Below are positions 26,169 to 34,910 of a stretch of 64,000 nt of DNA, one piece after another. A program made the translations under genes and the position numbers. Origin of the DNA: RBG-16-57-11 sp964503145. Lineage in GTDB: Bacteria; Chloroflexota; Anaerolineae; Anaerolineales; UBA4823. Numbering within the stretch: the first letter of the stretch is position 1; each line of letters starts with the position of its first letter. The notes beneath the pieces are model-generated. The model did not search any database, had not been told where the DNA came from, and was given only the letters and a program-made list of their open reading frames with translations. The DNA is taken from positions 558,001 through 622,000 of the forward strand of contig CAZCYV010000001.1 in NCBI GenBank assembly GCA_964503145.1, given 5' to 3'.

Positions 26169-27218
26169 GTGACGAAGCTCACCGGACTGGCCTTGCGCAA
26201 CATTGAGAAATCCTTCGCCACGACCCGGGCGCTGTCGGGCGTCTCGTTCGAAGTCCATCAGGGCGAAACCGTGGCGCTGCTGGGGCCAAGCGGATGCGGC
26301 AAATCGACCCTGCTTGGGGTGATCGCTGGGCTATACCGACCCGATCGCGGCGATGTGCTCTGGGATGACGTCTCGATCGTGGATGTCCCACCCCATCAGC
26401 GCGGCTTTGGCTTGATGTTCCAGGATTTTGCCCTGTTCCCCCATCGGGACGTGTTCGGCAACGTCGCCTTTGGCTTGCAAATGGCAAAATGGGAACCAAG
26501 TAAAATCCGGGCGCGAGTACAGGAAGTGTTGGAACTGGTTGGCTTGCCCGGTTTCGAGCGCCGGGATGTCAACACGCTTTCTGGAGGCGAGGCGCAGCGC
26601 GTGGCCCTGGCGCGCTCGCTGGCTCCTAACCCGCGCCTGCTCATGCTGGACGAACCACTCGGCTCGCTCGATCGCACGCTGCGCGAGCGGCTGGTATTCG
26701 ACCTGAACCAGATCCTGCGCAGCAGCCATCAGACTGCGATCTATGTCACCCACGACCAGGAAGAAGCGTTCATCATCGCCGACCGCGTGGTGGTGATGAA
26801 CGCCGGACGAGTCGAGCAAATCGGGACGCCTCGAGAGATTTACCGCCATCCGGCCTGCGTGTTCGTGGCGCGCTTCCTGGGGATGAACAACCTGATCCCC
26901 GGCCAGGTGGAAAGCGGAAAGAACGGAAAAGTGGTGCGCACTTCGATTGGCGAATTTCCAGCGCCACACCTGGCCTCTGGCCCGGCGACCATCCTGCTGC
27001 GACCGGATAGCGTTCAGCCCGGCGTAGAATTGCCCTTCCAGCTTTCAGGGACGCTCAGCGAGGCCTCCTTTCGAGGCGGCATCATGCGCGCCAGGTTGAG
27101 ATTGGATGGCCTGGTGCTGGATTTCGATTTCCCTTCCTATGTTCCGCTGCCGGCAATTGGGGAGAGGCTCACTGTGAGCTTCGACCCGGCGCAGGCGATC
27201 CAGATTTTCCCTAGCTAA
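26169..27218 (+). CDS. thiQ: Thiamine ABC transporter ATPase
   Basis: 349 residues from a GTG start immediately after the permease stop. Walker A is GPSGCGKST near 40-48, the signature is LSGGEAQRVALARSL near 138-152, Walker B is LLMLDEPLGSLD near 158-169, and the H-loop is YVTHDQEE. A C-terminal domain of about 110 residues (TOBE-like) makes it longer than E. coli ThiQ and more like PotA/FbpC-type importer ATPases. It powers the thiB/thiP importer. It is the last gene of the riboswitch-controlled unit; the next gene, a sulfurtransferase, has its own ribosome binding site after 51 AT-rich bases. Confidence 0.9.
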   Translation: MTKLTGLALRNIEKSFATTRALSGVSFEVHQGETVALLGPSGCGKSTLLGVIAGLYRPDRGDVLWDDVSIVDVPPHQRGFGLMFQDFALFPHRDVFGNVAFGLQMAKWEPSKIRARVQEVLELVGLPGFERRDVNTLSGGEAQRVALARSLAPNPRLLMLDEPLGSLDRTLRERLVFDLNQILRSSHQTAIYVTHDQEEAFIIADRVVVMNAGRVEQIGTPREIYRHPACVFVARFLGMNNLIPGQVESGKNGKVVRTSIGEFPAPHLASGPATILLRPDSVQPGVELPFQLSGTLSEASFRGGIMRARLRLDGLVLDFDFPSYVPLPAIGERLTVSFDPAQAIQIFPS

Positions 27219-27269
27219 AACTTAGATATTTGCGATAAAATTACAAATAATTATTGGAAGGAGGTTGCG

Positions 27270-28115
27270 ATGAGTCAAGATTACGCTCACCCCGAATATC
27301 TGGTTGACACCGCCTGGGTCGCTGCGCATCTGGACGACCCTAAGGTGCGAATTGTCGAATCGGATGAGGATTATTTACTGTATGACACCGGCCACATCCC
27401 TGGCGCGGTCAAAGTGGACTGGTTTACCACGTTGCAGCATCCGCTGCGCCGGGATTTTTTGAGCAAGGAAGAATTCGAAAAACTATGTTCCGAGTTGGGC
27501 ATCGCCAACGACACTACTGTCGTATTCTATGGCGATAAGAGCAACTGGTTCGCCTGCTATACCTTCTGGCTCTTCCGCTATTACGGTCACGAGAATCTGA
27601 AGATCATGGACGGCGGCCGCACCAAATGGCAGCAGGAAGGCCGCCCGCTCAGCCAGGGGACGCCCAGCTACCCCAAGGCCGAGTATCGCGCCAAGGATCC
27701 CGATCCAGAGATCCGTGCCTTCCGGGACGAGGTTTTCGAGCAGGTAAACGCCAAAAAGCCGTTGGTGGATGTGCGCTCCCCGCAGGAGTACAGCGGCGAG
27801 TTGCTGCACATGCCCAACTATCCACAAGAAGGCGCCACACGCGGTGGGCATATCCCCGGCGCCGTCAACATCCCCTGGTCTAAAGCGACGAACCCCGAAG
27901 ACAGCACTTTCAAGAGCGCCGAGGAGCTTCGCCAGCTCTATCAAAGCGCCGGCATCACGCCGGACAAGGAGATCATTGCCTATTGCCGCATCGGCGAGCG
28001 CAGCTCGCACACCTGGTTTGTGCTGAAGTATTTACTGGGATATCCGAAAGTCAAGAATTACGACGGCTCGTGGACCGAATGGGGCAACCTGGTAAACGCC
28101 CCCATCGAGAAGTAG
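27270..28115 (+). CDS. Thiosulfate/3-mercaptopyruvate sulfurtransferase (two rhodanese domains)
   Basis: 281 residues with a strong AAGGAGG ribosome binding site. It has two rhodanese domains (about 5-135 and 155-275). Only the C-terminal domain has the active Cys, C239 in YCRIGERSSHTW; the first domain lacks it, as is normal for this family. The CRIGER loop resembles thiosulfate-type (CRxGx(R/T)) enzymes, so thiosulfate is the likelier donor. It transfers sulfane sulfur to cyanide or thiols. Standing next to the thiamine operon, it could supply sulfur for cofactor synthesis, but no thiS/thiG is present here, so that is speculation. A convergent hairpin follows. Confidence 0.92.
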   Translation: MSQDYAHPEYLVDTAWVAAHLDDPKVRIVESDEDYLLYDTGHIPGAVKVDWFTTLQHPLRRDFLSKEEFEKLCSELGIANDTTVVFYGDKSNWFACYTFWLFRYYGHENLKIMDGGRTKWQQEGRPLSQGTPSYPKAEYRAKDPDPEIRAFRDEVFEQVNAKKPLVDVRSPQEYSGELLHMPNYPQEGATRGGHIPGAVNIPWSKATNPEDSTFKSAEELRQLYQSAGITPDKEIIAYCRIGERSSHTWFVLKYLLGYPKVKNYDGSWTEWGNLVNAPIEK

Positions 28116-28130
28116 CCAGGACGTTCGATC

Positions 28131-28172
28131 ATCGGTGCGCTGCGCACCTCTAAATGTCCGCAGCGCACCGAT
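28131..28172. terminator. Long hairpin between convergent genes
   Basis: Perfect 14-bp inverted repeat, 28131-28144 with 28159-28172, loop 14. It separates the sulfurtransferase (+) from the small membrane protein gene (-). There is no T run, so it is a terminator-like or mRNA-end hairpin rather than a classic intrinsic terminator. Confidence 0.6.
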
Positions 28173-28184
28173 TCGTGCGATCAC

Positions 28185-28424
28185 TTAAACGGACAACAAC
28201 ATTGGGATAAGCCGCTGGGTGATTCCCAGGGCATCGGTGATGATATCGCCCAGCCAGAAATACATGATCAGCGCAAAGGCGATACTGCAACAACACAACA
28301 AAAGCAAAACGATCACGACGATCAAGAGCACATTGCGGCCCTTCTTCGCCGGCGCGGGGGGCAATTCCTCCGCCGGGGGAAAGCCTGCGCCTGTATCAGA
28401 GTAGCTTTGATAGTTTTGATCCAT
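28185..28424 (-). CDS. Small single-span membrane protein
   Basis: 79 residues from ATG 28424, which has GGAGGAG just upstream; a longer frame to 28529 lacks such a site. Residues 1-30 are Gln/Ser/Pro-rich (MDQNYQSYSDTG start), then a Lys-Lys-Gly-Arg stop and a hydrophobic span containing a run of leucines and CCC near residues 38-60. The remainder is a short amphipathic segment. There is no known domain. The orientation is probably N-terminus in. It lies downstream of the DUF4126 gene on the same strand with a 59-base gap and may share its transcript. Function unknown. Confidence 0.7.
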   Translation of the reverse strand: MDQNYQSYSDTGAGFPPAEELPPAPAKKGRNVLLIVVIVLLLLCCCSIAFALIMYFWLGDIITDALGITQRLIPMLLSV

Positions 28425-28483
28425 CTTCTCCTCCAAAATTTTGGGTTTGGATTTATCTGCGGCAGTCGTTGCCAGCGCAGGCC

Positions 28484-29056
28484 CTAGACCATCCTCCGCT
28501 CTCGGTTCGCCCTGCGCCAAAGCCACCAAATCACCCAGGCGGTGAACAAGATCACCACCATGGCAATCAGCACCGGGATCACCACCGACAAAATGGACAA
28601 GGTCGTCGAAACTACATCCTCGAGAATGCTGACCGGGATATTGCCGATGCCCCCCGTGGTGGCGGTGACCGCTGGCCGCACCGCCGCGGCCTTGACAGTA
28701 TGCACCCCTCCGGCGACCAGTATGCCCAGGGTCATCGCCAGCACCGGGTGGACCTCGCTCACCGCCCCGGAACTGGCGGCGAACACGATCGCCCCGGCTG
28801 TGGGGCGCACAAACGTCTGAATGGCATCGTTGATATGGTTGACCGCCGGAACCTTATCAGCGAAGAACTCGATCGCCAGCAACACCACCAACAGCCCGAT
28901 CACCCAGGGGCTGGTGAGTGTATCCCAGGGCGATTTGAGCTGGATCAGATCGGTGTAGCGCGCCAGCAAAGAAACGACCAGCAAAGGGATATAGGCGTTC
29001 AGCCCGGCGCTGGCCGATAGGCCAAAGGCCGAAAAGATCCCCATCAAAGCTTCCAT
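28484..29056 (-). CDS. DUF4126 membrane protein
   Basis: 190 residues with four to five hydrophobic segments and the family hallmarks: a start with SAFGLSASAGLNAYIPLL, then WVIGLLVVLLAIEFFADKVP and a C-terminal VVILFTAWVIWWLW ending in basic residues. DUF4126 proteins are small bacterial integral membrane proteins of unknown function. It is followed on the same strand by the small membrane protein at 28185-28424. No soluble domain or catalytic motif is present. The ATG at 29056 is preceded by GAGGAGAATT. Confidence 0.85.
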   Translation of the reverse strand: MEALMGIFSAFGLSASAGLNAYIPLLVVSLLARYTDLIQLKSPWDTLTSPWVIGLLVVLLAIEFFADKVPAVNHINDAIQTFVRPTAGAIVFAASSGAVSEVHPVLAMTLGILVAGGVHTVKAAAVRPAVTATTGGIGNIPVSILEDVVSTTLSILSVVIPVLIAMVVILFTAWVIWWLWRRANRERRMV

Positions 29057-29147
29057 GGCGAAATTCTCCTCATCGCGCTCATCGCCAGCAAATTCGGCGG
29101 CCGAATATGAGTAGAGGCGCGGAACTCTTTCTGACTATATCACAATT

Positions 29148-29966
29148 CTACCCAAAATGGAAACCGTCCCAGGTGCCGGTGAACAAAAAGCGCAACCAAT
29201 CCAGCGCCGCAATCTGCAATAGCGCCAGGCCAAATCCGGCGATCAACGGAGTCCACAGGTTCTTGGCACTCAATGCTTGATTTTCCAAACGCAGAAGCAT
29301 CACCCACACCATGGTGTAAACCAGGGTCAGGATCACGAAGACGCCGGTCGCGCTGACCAGAGCCAGAGGATAAAGGACCAGGGCGTTGTTGCTTAGCAAA
29401 GCCCAATCCAAGAGCAGCGTCAGGAAGATTAAGATCGCCAGCGAAGGCAAACCGCTCACCGAGGGTTCAGCTTTCCAGTCCTTCCACACGGTCTGATTGA
29501 ACGCCGGATAGAGCACACCCCCAATGACCAGACCCATGCCGCTGCCGGTCAACAGCCGCAGCCAGTTTTGCGGCTCATACAAACCCCTAAAGCCGGGGAA
29601 AAGATGCAAATAGGAGTTCCCACCATCCAGGGCAAAAGCCAGGATGAAGAAGGCATACGCCGCCCAAATCTCGCGAGATGGGAATCCCGCCGCCCGCCGG
29701 CGGGTAAAGGCCTGGTAAGTCAGGCTGAGCATTGCCCCCAGATACATCCCGGAGCAGCGCACACACAAGGGCAACTGACGGTCTCCCAGGTGCAAAGAGC
29801 GCAAATCGATGCGATGGCACACCGCATATCCGACCGCGTCCGCTTTGCCCAGCAATCCGGCCGGCGTGTTGAAGAGCCAGCCCACCAGCAAGAGCAAGAC
29901 GCTCAGCAAAGCCAGCCCCCTGCCGGTGGATCGCAATGTTTTTCGCCAGCCGCTCAGATGATCCAT
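29148..29966 (-). CDS. DUF2085 membrane protein
   Basis: 272 residues with about six membrane spans. The DUF2085 signature is plain: CHRIDLRSL near residues 48-56, then LPLCVRCSGMYLG near 64-76, a Cys/His set that could bind a metal. The rest is a chain of hydrophobic helices ending near the C-terminus. The family has no assigned function. It is transcribed away from the DUF3048 genes and has a clear ATG 34 bases from the divergent promoter region. The nearby DUF4126 gene is on the same strand with a 91-base gap. Confidence 0.85.
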   Translation of the reverse strand: MDHLSGWRKTLRSTGRGLALLSVLLLLVGWLFNTPAGLLGKADAVGYAVCHRIDLRSLHLGDRQLPLCVRCSGMYLGAMLSLTYQAFTRRRAAGFPSREIWAAYAFFILAFALDGGNSYLHLFPGFRGLYEPQNWLRLLTGSGMGLVIGGVLYPAFNQTVWKDWKAEPSVSGLPSLAILIFLTLLLDWALLSNNALVLYPLALVSATGVFVILTLVYTMVWVMLLRLENQALSAKNLWTPLIAGFGLALLQIAALDWLRFLFTGTWDGFHFG

Positions 29967-30010
29967 GAGAAGTAATTATAGGTGGCCTGATCGTTCTTCG
30001 CAAGCAGCAA

Positions 30011-30039
30011 TTGGCAAACTTCTATATCTGCGGTATGAT
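30011..30039 (+). promoter_or_regulatory. Promoter of the DUF3048 lipoprotein genes
   Basis: TTGGCA (30011-30016), a 17-base spacer and TATGAT (30034-30039), leaving a leader of about 85 bases before the ATG at 30131. Confidence 0.65.
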
Positions 30040-30130
30040 AACGCTCTATAGGCTTGTCCTGCATGGACTTGCCTTTGAAGCGCCCGTCCTACCGGACAGG
30101 TCTGCCAAAAAACGCCATGGAGCTAAATTC

Positions 30131-31348
30131 ATGACCAAACGTCTAACTCTGATCCTGGTGTTCCTCTTGCTGCTGACCAGCGCGTGCAGCCTGGGCCGCA
30201 GCCGAACACCTGCACCCGCAGCCCTGCCAATGGAAGCTGCGATCCCTACCCCTGAACCGACCTTCACGCTTGCGCCTCCAACGCCGACCAACCCGCCCCC
30301 AACCGAAACTGCAACTGTAGCGCCTACCCCGCTGCTTGCGGTGTATGGACCGAATGGCTTTCCATCGGACGTCAGTCCGTTGACCGGATTGACGGTCAGC
30401 GATCCGGCTTTGCTGGAGCGCCGGCCGCTGGCGATAAAGGTTCAATTGTTTCCACGCGGCCAGCGGCCACCCTGGGGCATCTCTCAGGCCGATATTGTCT
30501 TCGACTACTATCAAAATTTCGGACTGACCCGCCTGCATGCCATTTTCTACAGCCAGGACGCCGAAATTGTCGGCCCTATCCGCTCGGCGCGGCTGCTAGA
30601 CATTGACCTGGTGAGGATGTACAAGACCGTCTTCGCCTTCGGCAGCGCCGAAGAGCGCACCTATAGCCGACTCTTCGGCAAAGATTTCGCCCCGCGTCTG
30701 GTGGTGGAAGGCAACGCCAATTGTCCGCCCATGTGCCGGCAGGATCCAAACGGATACAACTTTTTGGTGACCAACACGGCGGAACTGAGCGCCTATATCT
30801 CCCAGAAAGGCGTTGATAACACGCGGCAGAACCTGGACGGGCTGCTTTTCGATCCAACGCCCCCGGCTGGAGGCCAGCCAGGTCAGCTCGTCTATGTGCG
30901 TTTCTCGATCAGTTCATACAACAACTGGAGCTATGACACCGCCAGCGGACGCTATCTGCGTTTCCAGGATATCCAGGAAGCGCAGGATCAGGCTAGCGAG
31001 GCATTCGAACCCTTGCTGGATCGGGCAAATGGGCAGCAAGTTGCAGCCGATAACGTCGTGATCTTGATCGCCCCGCACCGCTATGCCTTCGGCACCAAGC
31101 CCGGCCCCAACGAAGTGATCGAAATTTTGCTCACCGGAAGCGGCCCGGCTTACGCCTTTCGCGATGGGCAGGTCTATAACCTGGTTTGGAATCGCCCAGC
31201 CGAGGACTCGCCGATCACCCTGACGCACACCGATGGCTCGCTATACGCCCTCAAACCTGGCAACACCTGGTTCCAGGTGATCGGCAGATCCTCCCAAATC
31301 AGCCAGCCAGACGCGCAAATCTGGCGCTTTCAACACCTGATCCCTTGA
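30131..31348 (+). CDS. DUF3048 lipoprotein (first of tandem pair)
   Basis: 405 residues from ATG 30131; the frame opens earlier, but only this start gives a signal peptide, with lipobox TSAC near residues 16-19. A Pro/Thr linker follows. The DUF3048 domain starts with SPLTGL and RPLAIKV and includes WGISQADIVFDYYQNF, RIGPIRSAR-like text (GPIRSARLLDID) and NCPPMCR; the C-terminal part (DUF3048_C) has NTWFQVIG near the end. The best known relative is YerB of Bacillus, a lipoprotein of unclear role. Its paralogue starts 40 bases downstream. Probable location is the outer face of the membrane. Confidence 0.88.
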   Translation: MTKRLTLILVFLLLLTSACSLGRSRTPAPAALPMEAAIPTPEPTFTLAPPTPTNPPPTETATVAPTPLLAVYGPNGFPSDVSPLTGLTVSDPALLERRPLAIKVQLFPRGQRPPWGISQADIVFDYYQNFGLTRLHAIFYSQDAEIVGPIRSARLLDIDLVRMYKTVFAFGSAEERTYSRLFGKDFAPRLVVEGNANCPPMCRQDPNGYNFLVTNTAELSAYISQKGVDNTRQNLDGLLFDPTPPAGGQPGQLVYVRFSISSYNNWSYDTASGRYLRFQDIQEAQDQASEAFEPLLDRANGQQVAADNVVILIAPHRYAFGTKPGPNEVIEILLTGSGPAYAFRDGQVYNLVWNRPAEDSPITLTHTDGSLYALKPGNTWFQVIGRSSQISQPDAQIWRFQHLIP

Positions 31349-31388
31349 TCTCTGCTGGCGTGAAAGGGGAAGCGGGCGTCGTCGATCT

Positions 31389-32681
31389 ATGACCGACCAA
31401 AGACCTGCGGCCGAGTTCACGCGTCGGGGCTGTACGCCTGTTCTGTTGTGCATCCTGCTGGCGCTGATCCTGGCGGGTTGCCGGCCGCCAACCGCCCAGT
31501 TCGTCCCATCGCCGACCGCCGATTTGGCGCCAGCCCTCGCGCAAAAGACTCGCCCTCCCACAGCTACTGCGGCCAGGTTCGAACTACGCCCGACCAGCAC
31601 GCCTCTTCCCCCGCCCACACTGCCGCCCGCAAACCTACTGCGGGGGCCCGGTTATGGGCCGCAGGACTATCCTCCCGACGTCAACCCGCTCACCGGGTTG
31701 AAAGTCTCCAACCCCGCCCGATTGGAGCGCCGGCCGATGGTGATCAAGATCACCAACTTCCCGCGCAGCGTGCGCCCACAGTGGGGATTGAACGCCGCTG
31801 ACCACGTCTATGAGTATTATCTGGAAGACGAGTTGACCCGTTTCATCGGGGTGTTCTATGGCAACGACGCCGAGCGGGTTGGGCCGATTCGCTCGGCGCG
31901 GCCCTTCGATGAACACATTGTGCGCGCCTACAAGGGCGTTTTTGCGTTCGCCTACGCCGATGACCGGGTAATCGATTTATGGGAGAAGAGCGACCTGACC
32001 CCGTTCCTGGTGATCGAGCGTCCAGGAAATTGCCCACCCATGTGTCGCATCGGGCCGAAGAGCGAGTACAACACGCTGTTCACCAACACCGCCCTGCTCA
32101 GCCAGTACATCACTGACAAAGGCATCGACAATGGGCGGCAACAGCTGGAAGGGCTGCACTTCGAGGAGAAATCGCTCCTGGCTGTGGGGGGAGGGGCAGC
32201 CAGCAGAGTCGAAATTCGCTTTTCGCCAATGTCGTACCATTATTGGGAATACGATGCGCAGAGCAGACGCTATCTGCGCTGGCAAGACACCGATCGGGCG
32301 CCAATCGGCGAAGAATCCTATGCGCCGTTGTACGACAGCCTGGAAAACCGCCAGGTGGCGGCGGACAATCTGGTGATCCTGTACGCGCCGGTGAGCTATT
32401 TTTTTATGTCGAACTCGACCGAAATCTACGACATCCAGCTTCAGGGCAGCGGGAAGGGTTATGCCTTGCGTGAAGGGCGCATCTTTGCCATTCAATGGAT
32501 CCGCAGAAAACCCCAGGATATGATCTCGTTACGCTTTCCCAATGGCGCGCATTACCCGTTGAAGCCAGGGAACATCTGGTTCGAGGTGCTTAGCGCAGAG
32601 TCGCTGCACAAGGTGGATAGCCCGACCTGGCGCTTCGAATACGTGCTGCCGCCCAGGCCCACCCCTACGCCGAAAAAATAA
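31389..32681 (+). CDS. DUF3048 lipoprotein (second of tandem pair)
   Basis: 430 residues with a signal peptide whose lipobox is LAGC near residues 28-31. It repeats the plan of the previous gene: Thr/Pro-rich linker, DUF3048 domain (NPLTGLKV, RPMVIKITNF, WGLNAADHVYEYYLE, GPIRSARPFDEH, NCPPMCRIGP) and C-terminal domain ending NIWFEVLS. The two share the same motifs in the same order, so this is a duplication that has diverged. It overlaps the HAD phosphatase gene on the other strand by 17 bases at its 3' end. Its role is unknown, and keeping both copies suggests they are not redundant. Confidence 0.88.
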   Translation: MTDQRPAAEFTRRGCTPVLLCILLALILAGCRPPTAQFVPSPTADLAPALAQKTRPPTATAARFELRPTSTPLPPPTLPPANLLRGPGYGPQDYPPDVNPLTGLKVSNPARLERRPMVIKITNFPRSVRPQWGLNAADHVYEYYLEDELTRFIGVFYGNDAERVGPIRSARPFDEHIVRAYKGVFAFAYADDRVIDLWEKSDLTPFLVIERPGNCPPMCRIGPKSEYNTLFTNTALLSQYITDKGIDNGRQQLEGLHFEEKSLLAVGGGAASRVEIRFSPMSYHYWEYDAQSRRYLRWQDTDRAPIGEESYAPLYDSLENRQVAADNLVILYAPVSYFFMSNSTEIYDIQLQGSGKGYALREGRIFAIQWIRRKPQDMISLRFPNGAHYPLKPGNIWFEVLSAESLHKVDSPTWRFEYVLPPRPTPTPKK

Positions 32682-33435
32682 CCCTAGGAAGATCGCGCAC
32701 CGAATCGCAGACGAAATCGGGCTGCACACCCCCTTGCAATTCCTTCGGGGCGAATTCACCGGTGCGCACCAGGACGGAGCGCAAGCCAAGGTTTCGAGCA
32801 CCTAGGATATCCGTGTGCACACGGTCGCCCACGACCAGGACTTTTTCCTTCGGCAGGTCCATCGAGTCGAGCGCCAGGACAAAGTTGTAGGGATTGGGCT
32901 TTCCCAAATAGATCGCAGGCGCGCCGGAGGCGCGCTCCAACATGCCCGCCCAGGCGCCCACGTTCAACTCCACATCGCCCATGCTGGTATCCAACAACTC
33001 GCCCTGCATGGCGATCAGCTTTGCCCCGTTGAGCAACAACTTGACAGCATGGTTGAGATGCGCAAAATCGAAACGGCTGCGGTTATCTCCTACGACCAGA
33101 TATTCGGGGTTTTGGTCATCGATGACGAAATCCCTGAATTCGTCCAGGCCATCGCGCTCCAGCATCACCCAACAGGAGCGCGGATTTAAACTCCGCAGGT
33201 AAACCGCGGCAGCATACGAAGCTGTGACGACTTCCTCTTCATCAGCCTCGAAGCCGGAGCGCCGAAGCTTCTCGGCGCAAGATCGGCGGCTCTTGAGCGT
33301 GCTGTTGGTCAGAAAACGGATCAAAATCCCCCGGCGGCGCAGTTGCGCCAGCGTCTCGATCGCGCCGGGGTACACCTGCCCGCGGAACTCCAGCACGCCA
33401 TCGATATCGAAGATGACGCCCGCTACATCCGACAT
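32665..33435 (-). CDS. HAD-superfamily IIA phosphatase (NagD-like)
   Basis: 256 residues. HAD motif I is FDIDGVL near residues 9-15 (both aspartates present), motif II is the Thr/Asn region FLTNSTLKS near 40-48, and motifs III and IV include the Lys of GKPNPYNF and GDRVHTDILGA. The large C2-type cap between motifs II and III places it with NagD, p-nitrophenylphosphatase and LHPP-like enzymes, which dephosphorylate sugar, nucleotide or protein substrates. The real substrate cannot be told. It overlaps the end of the second DUF3048 gene in convergent fashion and follows the PPOX-like gene on the same strand with a 16-base gap. Confidence 0.9.
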   Translation of the reverse strand: MSDVAGVIFDIDGVLEFRGQVYPGAIETLAQLRRRGILIRFLTNSTLKSRRSCAEKLRRSGFEADEEEVVTASYAAAVYLRSLNPRSCWVMLERDGLDEFRDFVIDDQNPEYLVVGDNRSRFDFAHLNHAVKLLLNGAKLIAMQGELLDTSMGDVELNVGAWAGMLERASGAPAIYLGKPNPYNFVLALDSMDLPKEKVLVVGDRVHTDILGARNLGLRSVLVRTGEFAPKELQGGVQPDFVCDSVRDLPRVIFSA

Positions 33436-33451
33436 ACTGTACCTGCTTGAA

Positions 33452-33817
33452 TTACGCCGTCCAGGTGAGCCACTTCTGCGGCGTCAGGGCGAACAAGCCG
33501 TCGTATTCCCCGTCTCGCGAGATATCCCAGTTGTACTTGCGCTGGAAGGCCGCAGACAATTCATCTGGATACGGCTTTTCCACAAGTTGTGCGGTGCATT
33601 CAGCGATCACCGGCTGGCTGCCGCTTTCCAGGGCGACGCTGGCGCGCGGATTGGCCAGAAGGTTTCTCGCCTTGACCGTGGAAAGGGTGGTAAGAATGTA
33701 AATTTTCTGATCATGCCAGACGAACCAGATCGGCACTAGGTGCGGTCGCCCATCGGGACGAGTCGTAGCCAGCCAGATATTCGCTTCGCGTTCCAGGCGT
33801 TCAGATCGAGGCATCAT
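33452..33817 (-). CDS. Pyridoxamine 5'-phosphate oxidase-like flavin/F420-binding protein
   Basis: 121 residues from ATG 33817, chosen because AAGGAG lies nine bases upstream; a further ATG at 33835 overlaps that site. The family pattern of a small split barrel is visible: ATTRPDGRPHLVPIWFVW, KIYILTTLSTVKARNLLANP and VALESG. The family (PNPOx-like, TIGR03618-type) binds FMN or deazaflavin F420 and reduces varied substrates. The deazaflavin option fits the size, but the cofactor cannot be settled by eye. It lies between pyrD and the HAD gene on the same strand. Confidence 0.8.
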   Translation of the reverse strand: MMPRSERLEREANIWLATTRPDGRPHLVPIWFVWHDQKIYILTTLSTVKARNLLANPRASVALESGSQPVIAECTAQLVEKPYPDELSAAFQRKYNWDISRDGEYDGLFALTPQKWLTWTA

Positions 33818-33878
33818 GCGCCAACACTCCTTCATCTTCCAACCGATAAATGTAGGAGGACATTTTATCGCATCCTGG

Positions 33879-34910
33879 CTAAGGTCGGGCGGCTAAATCC
33901 CGCAGGATCGCTTGCACCAACCCCGGCCCGGCGTACACCAGGCCGGTATAAATCTGGATCAGGGTGGCGCCTGCATCCAACCGGGCGCGGGCATCTGCAG
34001 CATTCATGATGCCGCCCACCCCGATGATTGGCAGCCTGCCGCCGGTGCGCTCGGATATGCGGCGAATCATCCTCAGGCTCAACTCGCCCAGGGGCGCGCC
34101 GCTCAACCCGCCCACTTCTGCAGCAAGCGGCGCAGCGACTCCCTCGCGGCTCAGGGTGGTATTGGTGGCGATCACCCCGTCCACACCCGCCGCCGTGATG
34201 GCCTCCAGGGCGTCGTCCAACTCGGCCTCGGAAAGATCAGGCGCCAGCTTTACCAACACCGGTAAAGGTCGCCGCAAGCGCATCGATTGCTCCTGGCGCA
34301 GGCGCATCAACGGCATCAGCAACGCTTCCAACGCCTGGCGCGCCTGCAAACGCCGCAGCCCCACCGTGTTGGGCGAACTGACGTTGATTGCCAGATAATC
34401 CGCCAGCGGCGCAAAGACTTCCATCAAGGCCAGGTAATCTTCCGCGGCGCTCTCCAGGGGAGTATCCTTGTTCTTGCCCAGGTTCACCCCCAGCACCAGC
34501 CCCGGCGCGCGGGCCGCGCGCAACCGCCTGGCCACAGTTTCCGCCCCCTGGCCAGGAAAACCCATGCGATTGATCAGGGCGCGCTGCTCCGGAAGGCGAA
34601 ACAGGCGCGGCCTGGGGTTGCCAAGCTGAGGGCGCGGCGTCACCGTGCCGATTTCGATGTGCCCGAAGCCCAGACAGGCCAGCCCGCGCCAGCCCAAACC
34701 GTCTTTATCGTAACCGGCGGCCAGGCCCACAGGGTTGGGAAAGGAAAGCCCAAAAGCCTGCACGGGCAACGCAGGCGCAGCAAAGGCGCGGCGCAAAGCC
34801 ACTCCCAGGGGCGGCAATGCGCCCGCCAGGCGCATCAGCCCCAGGGTCAGTCCGTGCGCCCGCTCAGGATCGAGCCGAAAGAGCAGCGAGCGAAAGAACG
34901 GATAGATCAC
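33879..34910 (-). CDS. pyrD: Dihydroorotate dehydrogenase, class 2
   Basis: 343 residues from GTG 34910, which overlaps the pyrFE stop by GTGA, so the two are translationally coupled. An N-terminal amphipathic extension (YPFFRSLLFRLDPERAHG) and the catalytic Ser in NVSSPNTVGLR mark the class 2, membrane-associated, quinone-linked enzyme; class 1 enzymes use Cys there. Other motifs are NPVGLAAGYDKDG, the FMN-binding VKLAPDLSE and GVGGI near the end. It oxidises dihydroorotate to orotate and passes electrons to the quinone pool, probably the menaquinol pool served by the bc complex of this genome. It is the last enzyme gene of the pyr operon. Confidence 0.95.
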   Translation of the reverse strand: MIYPFFRSLLFRLDPERAHGLTLGLMRLAGALPPLGVALRRAFAAPALPVQAFGLSFPNPVGLAAGYDKDGLGWRGLACLGFGHIEIGTVTPRPQLGNPRPRLFRLPEQRALINRMGFPGQGAETVARRLRAARAPGLVLGVNLGKNKDTPLESAAEDYLALMEVFAPLADYLAINVSSPNTVGLRRLQARQALEALLMPLMRLRQEQSMRLRRPLPVLVKLAPDLSEAELDDALEAITAAGVDGVIATNTTLSREGVAAPLAAEVGGLSGAPLGELSLRMIRRISERTGGRLPIIGVGGIMNAADARARLDAGATLIQIYTGLVYAGPGLVQAILRDLAARP

